Below are positions 51,305 to 64,000 of a stretch of 64,000 nucleotides of DNA, piece by piece. Position 1 is the first letter of the stretch. Each line of letters starts with the position of its first letter. Source of the stretch: Cristatella mucedo (lineage: Eukaryota > Bryozoa > Phylactolaemata > Cristatellidae); contig WPIO01000112.1 in assembly GCA_009760855.2 (NCBI GenBank), forward strand, positions 987,501-1,051,500, in the 5' to 3' direction. The position numbers were made by a program, and so were the translations under genes. A model generated the notes under the pieces. The model saw only the letters and a list, made by a program, of their open reading frames with translations, searched no databases and was not told the origin of the DNA.

Positions 51305-53200
51305 AATAATAATGACTACGTGTAAAGGGTGCATTGTGCCCGAAGAGAATGAAATCTCTCTCCAGGCACTTAATATATGCTGGAAAGGAAGAATATCAAT
51401 TGGTCAGTAATAAACGGCACGGTGTCAGCACTCGCATGCACACAAAGGAAAAGGGTGGAGCAAATGCTGTAAACTTTTTTAAATGTCGTCAAGTCAGTTG
51501 AATGTTGTATCGTCAGTCAGTTTGTGAGTTCGAGGCTGTGGAAGCATTCGAACTGAAGTAATCGTTTCCAAAAGATTTAAGGTTGCTTAGAGGCACACAC
51601 TTGAGTCAGAAGAGCAGGTGGTACGATGCGAACCCTAAGGAATAAGTATTTCTGATAAGTATATATAAGTATTCTGGAGCCAGTGAATGAAGGGACCTAA
51701 AAGTGTGTCACCGAAACGTGAAGTCAGTATGCTGCTTGATGGGGAGCCAATACAGATTAGTGGGAAGTAGTGCAAAGTGGCAGTTGTGTGGTTTACGACA
51801 GACATGCTAGGCTGCAGATTTTTGCACCTACTGTAAAAGTAAAAGTTAGCTGACCAAACTGCCTTGTTTGTGTAGCGACAGAAGAGCCTTAGCTACTATC
51901 GCCCTGCTTGCAGTAAAGAATAACCTGCAGTGCCAGGACTCCAACCCACGACCTTGAAGGGTCATGAAGGGCCAGCACCTGCACCCTTAGTAAAAGACCC
52001 AGGGGCTCGACCTTAGTATCCTACTTCACAGGCAGGAGGACCTGTGAGTCATAGAGGTTTAGTCGGGGTGTCAGAAGTGCATGGACCAGCTTGGCTGTGT
52101 TATCCTTATCCAAGCAGGCTCTCGAATATTCTGCGATGTCTTGTTGCTGAAAGTAACCAGACGTGGCTTGGATATAGCTGATTTGGTCATTTAGTGACAT
52201 ATCACTTTGGAATAGGACATCACCAGATTTCGTGATGAGGCTACAGGACATTTTGGGGAGTAGTTTTTTTTCCAATTTTTGAGCAAAACAAAGTTTCCCA
52301 ATAATAAGTAATTTTGTTTTATCGTCACTCAATTTGAGAAGTGTTGTTGTCTTCCAAGTGCAAAGGTAAGCAATATATACTGCTAAGGGGTTCAGAGAGA
52401 TCGACATAAGAGCTGTATACGACCTTGCAGTAAGGCGGGAAGGGATCAAAACACGAGTGCAGATGTGTATAGTCTGCATAAAAATGAAAGGCTTTACTGT
52501 GCTTGGCAATTACATCGGCAAGAAAAGAGTAAAAAGTGTGAAAAGAAGTAAACGAAGCACAGGCCCTTCGAGCACCCAATACTTTAAAGGCTCCCCGGAC
52601 GACCGACAGTTTCCTGGCTCCGATAACTCCCGGCTCTGAGATAGGACCTAAACCATTATAGAACAGTTCCAGGGATGCATGGGCAAAATGATAGGTGCTC
52701 AAGAAGGACTTGGTGATCAACGGCATTAAATGCTGCCAAGCGATTCAGCAGAATTAGCAGAGATGCTCTCTTCTAAGTCATCATTCCTGTGGACATTGCT
52801 ACAACCAGTGCTGACCCTGTAGAGTGCTTATCTCTTAAACCTTAACTGGAACGGCTTTCAAGTTTGGATGTAAGATTATAGATGGTCTTCTACTACTCGT
52901 TTGAGTGTCGTTCAAAGGAACATCGGTACACTTGGGTTCTTCTGGTCTAGTGGTGACTCTTTCTTAATGATTGACTTAAAACTGGCCTCTTCGAATGATG
53001 CTGGGAAAAGACGTAGGGCTAGGGACATATTTATAGTTCATGTTATGTCGGACAGCAGGTTATCAAGGCATCTCTTGAGGAGACTGGTAGTTTATGAATC
53101 TGGTGGGCTAGTTCACTTGCTAGAATTGGAGATGAACTTTGAGATGAGTCCAGTAATGCCAGGCTTAAAGGTGGACATTGCAGTAAAGTAGGGAACCAAG
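51305..53200 (-). mobile_element. long L2/CR1-like LINE copy, RT to 3' UTR
   Basis: Minus-strand order: FQLRFKR-like words at about 52,830; VLLEHLSF near 52,690-52,715; WFRSYL near 52,640-52,660; a GCSKG/SVLGP-like region near 52,560-52,580; AKHSKAFHFYADYTHLH at about 52,452-52,502; LKLSDDKTKLLIIGKLCFAQ at about 52,265-52,325; SGDVLFQSDMSLNDQISYI at about 52,185-52,240; NTAKLVHALLTPRLNLYDSQ near 52,035-52,100. The catalytic YADD box reads YADY, so the second Asp is lost. The C-terminal region and 3' UTR continue to about 51,305. A SINE-A interrupts it. Several frameshifts; dead copy. Confidence 0.9.
51843..52012 (-). mobile_element. SINE-A nested in LINE
   Basis: 'gttagctgaccaaactgcct', 'tgtagcgacagaagagcctt' and 'ggactccaacccacgacctt' show the family in minus orientation. 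It separates the RT end of the surrounding LINE into two parts. Confidence 0.88.
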
Positions 53201-53235
53201 GGTGAGTTCAATGGAGATGTTACTTGGAGATGGAC

Positions 53236-54619
<1,384 letters not shown>

Positions 54620-54930
54620 TTGTTACATCTGTAGAGCACCCTTAGAGAACATAATCTCTTGCTAGGCGCTTTGCATATGGTTAGTGCATGCGCAGCATCG
54701 GCAATATGATTAGTGATAGGAACAGGTGCGCTTTAGCTTCTTTTAAATGTCACCAAGTCACGTGATGGCATGCCGTCAGTCATGAGTGAGTTTCAGGCTT
54801 TGGGACTAATTATGAACTAAAGGCACGGTCTTCAAAGGATTTGTAGTTAGTTGCTCTGAGGCACAGCTAAACGACTTGAGTGAGAAGAATGTGTGGTGGG
54901 GAGTAGCTCTGATAGGTAGGCTGGAGCAAT
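54620..54930 (-). mobile_element. L2/CR1-like LINE, ORF end and 3' UTR
   Basis: 'tagagcacccttagagaaca' (hairpin), 'tcaggctttgggactaatta' and 'gcacggtcttcaaaggattt' parallel the C-terminal coding and 3' UTR of the 25.0-kb copy. Probably the 3' part of the LINE that resumes at 55,085. Confidence 0.85.
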
Positions 54931-54931
54931 A

Positions 54932-55044
54932 TGGCACAGGGATAAGTGCTCACCTTTGATGACCTTGGTTCGAGCCTTGTGGTCTGTGTGCAGTGCCTAG
55001 ATAGAGATTATGTTCTCTTATGGTGCTATACAATTGAATGTGAT

Positions 55045-55047
<3 letters not shown>
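54932..55047 (+). mobile_element. SINE-B, nested
   Basis: 'atggcacagggataagtgct' (A box region), 'accttggttcgagccttgtg' (B box) and the tail 'gagattatgttctcttatgg'. A GT array follows. It separates two parts of the LINE. Confidence 0.88.

Positions 55048-55081
<34 letters not shown>
55047..55081 (+). repeat. (GT)n microsatellite
   Basis: A pure GT run at the 3' end of SINE-B, the same arrangement as at 1,171. Confidence 0.96.
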
Positions 55082-55084
<3 letters not shown>

Positions 55085-55085
<1 letters not shown>

Positions 55086-55835
55086 CCATGACTAGTAAGT
55101 TAGTTTTATTGTGATTCAATTTGAGAAATTTTGCTACCATTTGAATACGAATGTCAGCAATTCATGCAGCAAGGGGGCTTAAAGAGTTAGGCGTGCCGGA
55201 GGGCTGGAGGAGATACAACTGTGTATCATCTGCATATAAGTGAAAGCCTAGATCGTGCTTTGATATTAAATCGCAAAGTGCATTAGTATAAATTGTGATA
55301 AGACGCAAACTAAGCACAGAGCCCTGGGGTACCCAGTACTTTAGTTTCTTTGCGGATGATTGCTACTCGTTCACATTAATGCTCTGGAGTCTCCCACTGA
55401 GATAGGATCTAAACCATTGCAGTGCCACGCCAGTGATGCCAAGGCGAGATAAGAGGAGCTTGTAGAAGGACTTTGTGGTCAATAGCATTAAACGCTGCTA
55501 AAAGATCAAGCAAAACAAGCTGAGAGAATTTACCTGAATCTGCATTCTTGAGAATGTCGTAATAAAAAATACTAGCTGATTTAACTGCCTCTTTTTGTGT
55601 AGTGGCTGAAGAGCCTTAAAGGCTATCGTCACTGCTGGCAGGGGCAATAAAGGATCGCCCACTACAAGATTCGAACCCACGACCTCGGGACCTAGGTCGT
55701 GAAGAGCAAATGCCTTACCCCGAAACAATGCTAACTCTGTGAAGTGATTAGCTCTAAAACCTGACCGGAACTTGGGTTGAAGTTTTGATGTTAAGAGACG
55801 TTCAGAGAGTTCGGCACTGTGGCTGCAGTTCTCAC
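55085..55835 (-). mobile_element. L2/CR1-like LINE RT with intact YADD
   Basis: Minus-strand reading: LTSKLQPKFRSGFRANHFTE at about 55,735-55,800; then, beyond a SINE-A, ADSGKFSQLVLLDLLAAFNA at about 55,485-55,545; ITGVALQWFRSYLSGRLQSI near 55,390-55,440; WVPQGSVLSLRLITIYTNAL near 55,275-55,335; and GFHLYADDTQLYLL at about 55,207-55,248. The YADD codons are at 55,225-55,236. The first catalytic Asp (VLLDL) is kept, but the usual AAFD reads AAFN. A frameshift lies near 55,450. This is the best-preserved palm domain in the window. Confidence 0.93.
55572..55735 (-). mobile_element. SINE-A nested in LINE RT
   Basis: 'gctgatttaactgcctcttt', 'gcaataaaggatcgcccact' and 'agattcgaacccacgacctc' show the family in minus orientation. 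It lies between the RT words FTELA and ADSGKFSQ, so it disrupted the fingers region. Confidence 0.93.
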
Positions 55836-56139
55836 TAGCAGCCTGTGCTAGCTTCGTCGCTCGAGACTCTGCCGGCAGATCTTTTGCAGCACATGCAGAG
55901 TTGGAACGCTTTCGTGTATGTTTTTGCTGTGCAGATACGACCGAGCTTCGTGTGGGGGGCAGCAGAGGACAGCCCATGCAGATGTGAGGACAGCCCATGC
56001 AGATGCCCTGTCGATGCTCGCCGTCCTTGTGCTGGTGTGCCGTCCTTGTGCTGATGCTTAAATTCGCAGGCCAGTGAAGGGCATTGGGCGTTTTTTCTGT
56101 GAGGATGGCTTCTCGAAGTCAAAACCATATTGAGGTGAA
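55836..56139. other. unassigned; small tandem duplications
   Basis: 'gacagcccatgcagatg' occurs twice at about 55,968-56,005, and 'ccgtccttgtgctg' twice at about 56,020-56,054. Confidence 0.5.
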
Positions 56140-56535
56140 AGCACATTTTATAGCACTCTCTGAAAGATCTTTCTTGTAGGCACTTCAAATCGGCTGGAAA
56201 GGAAGCATGTCATACCATTAGTGACAGCAGCATACATGGTAGCTGCAAGTGCGAGCACAGACATATAGCAAGGCTCACATTGACTGGCCTCACGCATACT
56301 GTGAGGAGAGGTCGGTTTTAAGTTTCGATTTACATTTTGTGACGGTTAGGCTTGCTAGAATACCATGCTTTGGCTGCGTAAGCTCTGAAGACAAAGTCTC
56401 CAAAGGATTCGAGGTTGGTTAGCAGCTCTGCTAGACGGACCAGAATCAGAAGAACAGGTTGTGAAAGAGACACACCCGAGGAGCGGGTAATGTAGTAGCG
56501 CCCTAGCAAGAGAGGAGGATGTATCTGTGAGTGAT
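56140..56535 (-). mobile_element. L2/CR1-like LINE, ORF end and 3' UTR, diverged
   Basis: 'tatagcactctctgaaagat' (altered hairpin), 'gctttggctgcgtaagctct' and 'aagtctccaaaggattcgag' parallel the C-terminal region of better copies. Frames are lost. Confidence 0.8.
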
Positions 56536-57850
56536 CATGAGGATTATTGGCACTTGTCAGTCATGTGCGCGGCTGACAAGTGCCAATGCTGACGAAGCCG
56601 CGAGCTGCAAGCCACCGCATCCCTGGAAGGTGTCTGTGAGAGGGCTCCAGAAAGGCTTGGCTGTTTCCTGTTTGGCATGGGTTAGCAGCCATAGGGTGTG
56701 AGCCATCGATCGCCCCTGCTCCTCCAGCTGAGGTCACCTCAAAAACGCTTGACACCCACTGCTCTAATTATGCAGGCCTCATCCCGGCCGAAGCCTGGGC
56801 AGCTTATGTGCTAACAACCTTGACTTGGCATAGCAATCTCGATGCCGAAGGACGTTTGCCACTAGCCACCATCTCTTCTAGCAGCATCGCTAGGTATAAT
56901 GTAGAGCTTTGATTTGCAAGCGGCAGCCCTTCTTGCTTTTCACGACATTTTTCAGGCTCGACCAGGGTTCTGCTGTGTACTCTCATTGCTAACCTCCCGG
57001 CCGGCCCACACAGGTGCCTGTTCCGAGGGCTCGGTCAGGAGCACTGCATCGAGAGCCATGAGCTCGCATTGTCACTTGCTATTGCAGCCTCTGCTGGCCT
57101 GCAGCTGCTGCTTGCTCGTGGTGCTCCTTCGTCTGTTGCTTCGAAGAGCTGTCGAGCCCTTTCATCTCTGCCATCGGCCGGAAGGCTTAGTGGTGCTTTT
57201 CCTATCCCTACCTCCCTCCCCTCACCTCCAGCTCGGTTTCTCCGGCTGGCTTCCCATGCAAAGCAGCCCTCTGTCGTGCGTAAGTGATGAGACAGCTGCT
57301 TCCTAGGGCTTACCTCCTTCCTCTGTGCTGAAGGACTGGCCAACCACCGACCGCCAGCCACCGGCCGATGGATGAGTCGTCGATCCTTTGCCAGCTGGCC
57401 ACCCACTTACTTAAAACACCTCCCAGACGACCAGGTACCATTAAGCCGGCTGGCCACCCACAGATCAAGTCTTCCTTTCTCGGGATTGCATTGGGAGTAG
57501 GCTAGCTGAGCCATTGAGATCAGACCCTCACCCAAGGTCAGCAGATGACGACCGGTACGTCAAGGCTATCGCATCAAAACCTCCATCTGCCATCGACTAG
57601 GTCCGAAAAGAACAAACCTTAAATTGAATCTCACTGTACGATCAAGCATATGAGTGGATTTGGCGGATACAATTCCACTCGAACGCATGTTGTAAAGGCC
57701 TTTCTTCCCTTGCTGGCTTCGTCATAGTAGACTGTCAAAACTAGGCTCCTGAATAGTAGTACAATCGATGCTGAAATGTACAGCGTTTCTCGTCAATTTA
57801 ATGCATGGTTGTGTGTTGGCAATCGTTCGCGTTGGCAGTTGTTCATAAAG
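56536..57850. other. unassigned
   Basis: A short inverted repeat, 'ttggcacttgtcagt' against 'ctgacaagtgccaa', lies at about 56,549-56,587. Open frames on both strands at 56,914-57,406 overlap and show no motif. Confidence 0.4.
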
Positions 57851-57851
57851 T

Positions 57852-58005
57852 AAGTACAGGTTAGCTGATCAAACGGACTCTTTTTTTATAGTGGCCGAAG
57901 CGCCTCAGCAGACACCATCCCGTTTTCCGGTGGGCAACAAAGATTGCCTGCTGAAGAACTCGAACCCACGACAAGGGTCATGAAGTGCAAGCACTTTACC
58001 CCCCC
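57852..58005 (-). mobile_element. SINE-A, diverged
   Basis: 'aggttagctgatcaaacgga', 'tatagtggccgaagcgcctc' and 'gaactcgaacccacgacaag' (B box) run in minus orientation. Confidence 0.85.
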
Positions 58006-58067
58006 TCGTTCCAGCAGTCACCATGATGTGTGCCATGCATGTAGCTTCTATTTCGTAGTGCACTACT

Positions 58068-58640
58068 TTAATAATAATAATAACAATGCACTTGATAAAG
58101 CGCCCTCAGACAACCCAATCTCTTCCTAGGCACTTTACATTTGCTGCAAAGGGATACGCGATTGAATCATGAGTGATATCATGCTTGATGAACAACATGA
58201 ACAATGTGGTTAGGGGTGACATGGACAGGGTCAGCATGCAAATGTGGTTAGTGGCAGCATGCAGTGTCAGCACGCATAAGCACATAAAGTACGAATCACA
58301 GGGACCCACTAAATGCTGTCCTAAATGGGTGTGTTTTTAGGTTCTTTTTAGATGTAGTCAAGTCAGGGGATGTTGTGACACATGTCGGGAGGGAGTTCCA
58401 GGCTTTGGGAGCATATGAACTAAATGCACGGTCTCCAAAGGATTTGAGGTTTGTACGAGGTAGTGGTAAACTGTTGGATTCCGAGAAGCGGGTGGTACGA
58501 TGCTTGGCCTGGTGGGGGAGTAGATCTGAGAGATAGGCTGGAGCCAAAGAATGAAGTGACCTAAAAGTGAGCGACAACACTTTGAAGTCGATCCGTTGCT
58601 TGAAGTTGTAGTTTTCCGTTGTCGATCCGTTGCTTGAAAT
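58068..58640 (-). mobile_element. L2/CR1-like LINE, RT C-terminus and 3' UTR
   Basis: The minus-strand ORF end is uninterrupted for 94 codons (58,296-58,580): SLTFRSLHSLAPAYLSDLLP, then PRTNLKSFGDRAFSSYAPKA and NSLPTCVTTSPDLTTSKKNL. The 3' UTR has a complete hairpin near 58,095-58,140 and a TAA tail. A short direct repeat of 'gtcgatccgttgcttgaa' marks its 5' edge at 58,577-58,638. Confidence 0.94.
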
Positions 58641-59640
58641 CTTTAAGTGTAACCCATCACTACTGTAGGGCTGCCAGCTGACCTAACGAGAATGAGCTAC
58701 CGGACTTAAAGCCAAAAATGACTCTCACCTGCTGCAGCAGCAACATGCCCCAAGGTGAATAACATAGTGCCGTGATCACATGTCGTGAGAAATAAGCTGT
58801 TCTTAAAGAAACGCTAGTACCAAGAAATAATCAACAGAAATAACTTCGAAGAGCGCTGAGTATCTTCTAGCAGCCACGAGGACCCCACGGCTGCATCTGC
58901 TAGCATCAATTTTAGCAGTCAACTTCAAATATGTCGTCGGAGGCTGCACCAGCGGTTCAGACCAGGCCCTATCCCAGCCCCAACCCCATTGGCTGCTTGC
59001 AGTACTTGCACCCTTTGAGTCTAGAGACTTTTCAAATGCAGCACGGGGAGACCGACGACGGTGTCTAGGACAGAAAGTCCATCGTGCAGTGGCGATTCCC
59101 CAGCAAAGAAGTAGGATGAAGCCCATCGGGTACCGGTGGCAGTTGCCAAGATTATCTGTCTCGACCTCGTGGCCGACCGCGACCCCCTCGAGCCCCATCG
59201 ACTCGACATAATAGTTGTGCAAAACATTTGACCAAGACTGTCATCATTGGCACTGCCTTGACCGGTCTGCTGCGCTACCTGGGCAAATGTCCGTGTATGG
59301 ACATAATGTTTAAGGAGACACGTGCCACTTTTGGTTCACAGCAATTGCAGCCGAAACGAGAGAAAGGAGTCTCGTTGGTGCCTGCAGACCCGGAGTGTGA
59401 GCCTGTCTCAGTCCTGCAGTAGCCGATCGCCAGGGTATGAATAGGATGAGTAACGCCATCTGTGCTGACCTCGGGGTGAATCTGCTGCCGCTATGTACTT
59501 ACCTTGCCACTCAGTGGCTGACTAGCCTGAGCTGGGAAGTGCCAGTAATAGCTGTGACCTGACTAGTAGTGAATCCTGGTGTCCGGCCTTAACTTCTCCT
59601 TCGCTTGCTGTGACAAGGTTTGCAAGATTTTTGCCAGGCA
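58641..59640. other. unassigned
   Basis: Open frames on both strands (58,803-59,222 minus and 59,228-59,422 plus) have no recognisable motif. Confidence 0.4.
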
Positions 59641-59642
59641 CC

Positions 59643-60450
<808 letters not shown>

Positions 60451-60454
60451 GGTT

Positions 60455-60575
60455 TGGTCTGGTTTGGCCAGGGGGTAAGGTGCTTGCCTTTAACGACCAA
60501 AGTCGAAGGCTGCGCGAGCCGCGTGGCATATGTAAAGTGAATAGATACAATGTTCTCTTAGGGCGCTATGCAACC
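60455..60575 (+). mobile_element. SINE-B, diverged
   Basis: 'tttggccagggggtaaggtg' is the head. The B box is degraded. 'aatgttctcttagggcgcta' is the LINE-like tail. A CA-rich run follows to about 60,630. Confidence 0.82.
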
Positions 60576-60632
60576 ATACACACACACTCACGCACGCACA
60601 TACATACGCGAGCGCGCGCACGCGCACACAGA
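60576..60632 (+). repeat. CA-rich degenerate microsatellite
   Basis: Mixed CA and CG dinucleotides directly after the SINE-B tail, the third such case in the window. Confidence 0.85.
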
Positions 60633-63600
60633 TATTACTGACCAAGTGTTTGGATATTCAAGTCTGGTGCTATGACATCTATGGGTTAGATGCCAAGATG
60701 AAGCAACCGGACGTTTAACATGTAGGTCACCACAACTTGAGAAGGCCTTACTGCCGACCTTGTGCTGGCTTTGCCTGATGTCCAGCTTTTAAGTCCGGGC
60801 AACCCTGTCAGCCACTCGGAGGAAGGACGTGGTTGCATTCTGGATTGCTTGCTAATGGTTAATGGGTGGTGCTGAGTCACTCGGGAATTTACTTGAGCCC
60901 AAGCTGCATGCTGATGGTCCCAATGCAAACAAGAGCCTGTTGATTTGCAGGCCTTGTTATTGCCTTTTTTAAGCTGCGATAAGGGTCCTGCACTTGGGGG
61001 AGGCAGTACCACACAATGAGTGGGCTACTTAACTTGCTCCGCCTGCTGCTGCTGCTGCTGCCAATATTACGTACCAGGCAAGGGCTTCAGCTTGCCACCA
61101 AGGCCAGATATTAAGGCCTTCTGCTGCTGCTGCTGCTATACGCATGAGGCTTTTGAATGACCCTATTATTCCTTACCGTTTACCAGTCGTGTACCACTGC
61201 TTACTAGATTGCTGCGAGATAGAAGTGATCGGAATTTTTTTATTTCGGCGATGTCAGTTCCGATGCCAGCTTTCAGAGCATTTAGCTCGCTCCTGTGTGG
61301 GAGAAAAGTGAGCGCTGCTACCGATCTCCATTCTTGCTAGCAGAAGTCAACTAGCATTGGAGCGAACTGTCATGTTGCTAGCGCATTGACCCCTGCCTAC
61401 GGCAGCATCTGCTGCTGGCTCTACAGCTGCTGTTGCTGTCCATTTAGCATTCTCGTCCACTTTCGGCAGCAAGATAGCAACAGCTTGCCTACCGGATGCT
61501 GTGCTGTGGCAGCAGACTGACTCGCCCAACCTTTTGTCTTTACTCTCCCCTTCACGATCAGAGGCGATTATCTTGACTCCCGGTGCATGTGTGCTTTGTA
61601 GTAGAGCAGTCGCAATCACTTTCAGACGTGCTGTGACTTGTGCGAGCGAACAAGGTTTCCACCGATTCGTTCGCCTTCTGCGACCGGTGAGAGGGAGCAG
61701 TGGCATGGGCACAGTAGCAGCCCGAGCAGTACCGACTTCCCTTTGGGCAACGGACACTTAGTGTAGACGACGATAGCCCCACCCACCTGCCGGCGGCTGG
61801 CCGGCCTTCTGTGCCACTCCCCGGCATTCGTTGATTGGGAGATCACCGAAGCTCCGGGCTCTGAATTGATGGTGCTTAGCTCCCGTGGCAGCAACTAAAA
61901 ATTGGTTCCCTGGCACTCAATTGAGAGCCTGTTCAGGGAAAACATCACTCTTAGGGCTCTGAGGCATGGAGCTGCATTCAAGTGCAGCAATAATGGGTAA
62001 GTTTTGCTACCGTGTGTGCGTCATCTGCTTTGGACATTGCAAGCAGGAGTGGTCACCGATTGAACTTGACCATTCGTGAGCATGGCAGAAATTGAGCATG
62101 GCCTGAACACTGCTGTTACAGCCACTGACTGAGAGGGACAGTTGCCATGATCACTAGTTTTTTGTCGATATGGGTGATTTGGAATGACTCTTGCATATCT
62201 TTGGCGTCAGAGGTCGAGTGTTCAGCTTTGTTAGTCGATGCTATTTTTCCCCCTAGCTCTTCCACGACATCTCTCTGTGGTCTTTAGCAACGTTTAAATC
62301 CGGTTAACGGTTCAGCCATGTTGAGCTTTATCTAAGAAGCAACATGGGTCCGCACGCTCTGCCGCCTCGTGCTGTTGTTTCCAGGCTTATTCTGCAGAAG
62401 CTGCTGGGCTACAGCAGTTAAGTGGGGTTGCTTCTTCGAGAAAGATAAGGAGTTGCTGCAGGTAGGGCGACCAAGATAAACCGCGCAATGTTCTGGTTGA
62501 TGAAGAAATGACTCACGACGTTTTATCAGTATGTTTTCACAGCCATCACATTTCAAAACATCCGTGGATGGGCAATGCCCTGGAGCGATAGGCCTTGCTT
62601 CGACAGGGCAGTTTGCTTGCCTTTCCTCCTTCCGGGAGTCAGGAAGGAGCTCGAGTTAGAAACGAGGCAAAGCAGAAGAGAAGCCATCGCATGGTGAAAT
62701 CATTTAGTGGCTGAGCTCTCCCTGCGTGAAGCCTCTGTATAACGTACTGCCTACCGAGGCTCATTCAGTTTAGCCCGGCAATGTTTGATTGTAAGACTGT
62801 CTTTGCTTGCGATCGGTTTGTTATTTTTCGCGCTGGCATTTTGCATGAAAATTAAGAGCCGTATGCGATACAGTAGCCTTGCATAATTACTATGCGTGTG
62901 AGACGAGACTTCTCACATTCCTGGTCTTGGCAGAATGCATGCATGACAGCATCTGGGCTGGGATACTTACTGATCAGTGGCAAAGACACACATGCTGGCC
63001 ATCCTACCGTCGACTCACCTTCTCGGAGGGAACCGCATATCGCATGCCTCGAGGTTTTCAACTTCTGTCAACCTATGGTTATTGTCTGCCATAGTTATTG
63101 GCTACATTGGCAAATGTCTTGTTAATTAGCCTGACAAAACGTCAAACCTTTCTTTGCTCACAGGGGAAATACCATGCTCATCGCATGCTGCATAAAAGTA
63201 GGGGGGCAGCCAAACCTTATGCTGAGTGAGCCCTTGACGATGGGATGCACGAGAAAGCTTGTAGCTGAGCGACCAGTGCTGCTTCATCGTAGGCATCGAT
63301 TTGCCGATGTCGGAATGCAAAGCGCCCCAGATTTGTTGTTATATTCTCAAGGGATCGACTGGAGTTTGAAACACAACCTCACACGAAGCCTGCTGAAGAG
63401 GATCCTTTTGGTGACTCTTAAGGTTGTCAAATAGATTCGCATCCTTTGGGAAGCTCTCCTTTCTAGCTCGAAAGCCTGATTCACAGAGACGTTCGCAGAG
63501 CTTTTAACAGCTCGTCGTTCGTGGAACCGGACTGCTATTGGTAGCTTCTTTGCCACATACTGCGATGTCGATAGGGCTTTTCTCCGAAATGTACCGAGTC

Positions 63601-64000
63601 GCCTCCGTGTTGTGTTCACACTGATTATATGCGATCTCTGTCAGCCTGGTGGGTTCAATCGCATGCTCGAGCGAACGAAGAGTGTGAGAAATCTTGGGGG
63701 CATCCACTTTCATGTCGGAGGAGGGTGCCCCCATTTTCTTACCAGGAACAATACAGGTCCACAGATGTTTGATGGGAGGAGGAATTATTTTTACTGTTGC
63801 TGGCCGGGAACGGATTTAACATCAGAGTGGCAACTCTGAAAGAAGGTAGGACTAGATGCCTCACCTTTTTTCAACGGGCAAACACGTGCAGGCTTTACGG
63901 GACACATGCACTTGCATGGATGGCGGTCACGTGAGAACTCCTCTTCCTGCTCTTTTCTCACACGGCCTACCTTCTGCAGCTTTTCATTTATGCCCTCCAG
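60633..64000. other. unassigned terminal 3.4 kb
   Basis: Short CTG runs lie near 61,048-61,060 and 61,120-61,138. No LINE, SINE, RNA gene or convincing coding frame was recognised. Frames of 60-136 codons occur on both strands without familiar motifs. Confidence 0.45.

Overview
This window looks like nuclear DNA from an animal, and most of it is repetitive. There are no compact adjacent genes, no operon structure and no long conserved open reading frames. What can be read with confidence is a dense layer of decayed transposable elements, long pure dinucleotide arrays, and three CpG-rich islands that could mark promoters. The species cannot be determined from this sequence. An invertebrate, perhaps a lophotrochozoan, is only a guess.

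The commonest element is an L2/CR1-type non-LTR retrotransposon (LINE). At least 23 relics are present. Most are 3' fragments that keep the end of the reverse transcriptase ORF, a hairpin-forming 3' UTR and a (TTA)n tail. Two longer minus-strand copies (about 51.3-53.2 and 54.6-55.8 kb) still show the YADD region. A second LINE family has a (TACAT)n tail and appears six times. Two tRNA-derived SINE families accompany them. SINE-A ends in a motif of its own. SINE-B ends in a sequence shared with the L2-like 3' UTR. Several SINEs sit inside LINE coding sequence, giving readable nesting at 11.9-13.0 kb and 51.3-55.8 kb. DNA transposons are also present: a short hAT element closely resembling the horizontally transferred SPIN group (5.6-5.8 kb), a palindromic MITE-like element (23.4 kb), and a broken hAT transposase with a TTF-type zinc finger and DUF4371-like region, part of which appears inverted (23.7-24.66 kb).

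The most unusual structure is a degenerate satellite of about 170 bp monomers at 16.58-21.43 kb. Its outer monomers are repeated in inverted orientation on the two sides of about 3 kb, forming a large fold-back. A smaller fold-back of the same family lies at 9.65-10.13 kb.

Layout: 0-9.5 kb holds LINE/SINE relics, CT arrays and the SPIN-like element. 9.6-15.8 kb holds the small fold-back, two CpG-rich islands (one with GCC arrays) and LINE relics. 16.2-21.8 kb holds the large fold-back. 21.8-27.2 kb holds LINE and hAT relics. 27.2-28.6 kb holds the best candidate promoter island, with a consensus splice donor at 27,697. 28.8-51 kb is poorer in elements, CTG-rich, and mostly unexplained. 51-60.6 kb is again rich in LINEs and SINEs. 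60.6-64 kb shows nothing recognisable. No host protein-coding gene could be supported. Most open frames are products of microsatellites, SINEs or LINE relics.
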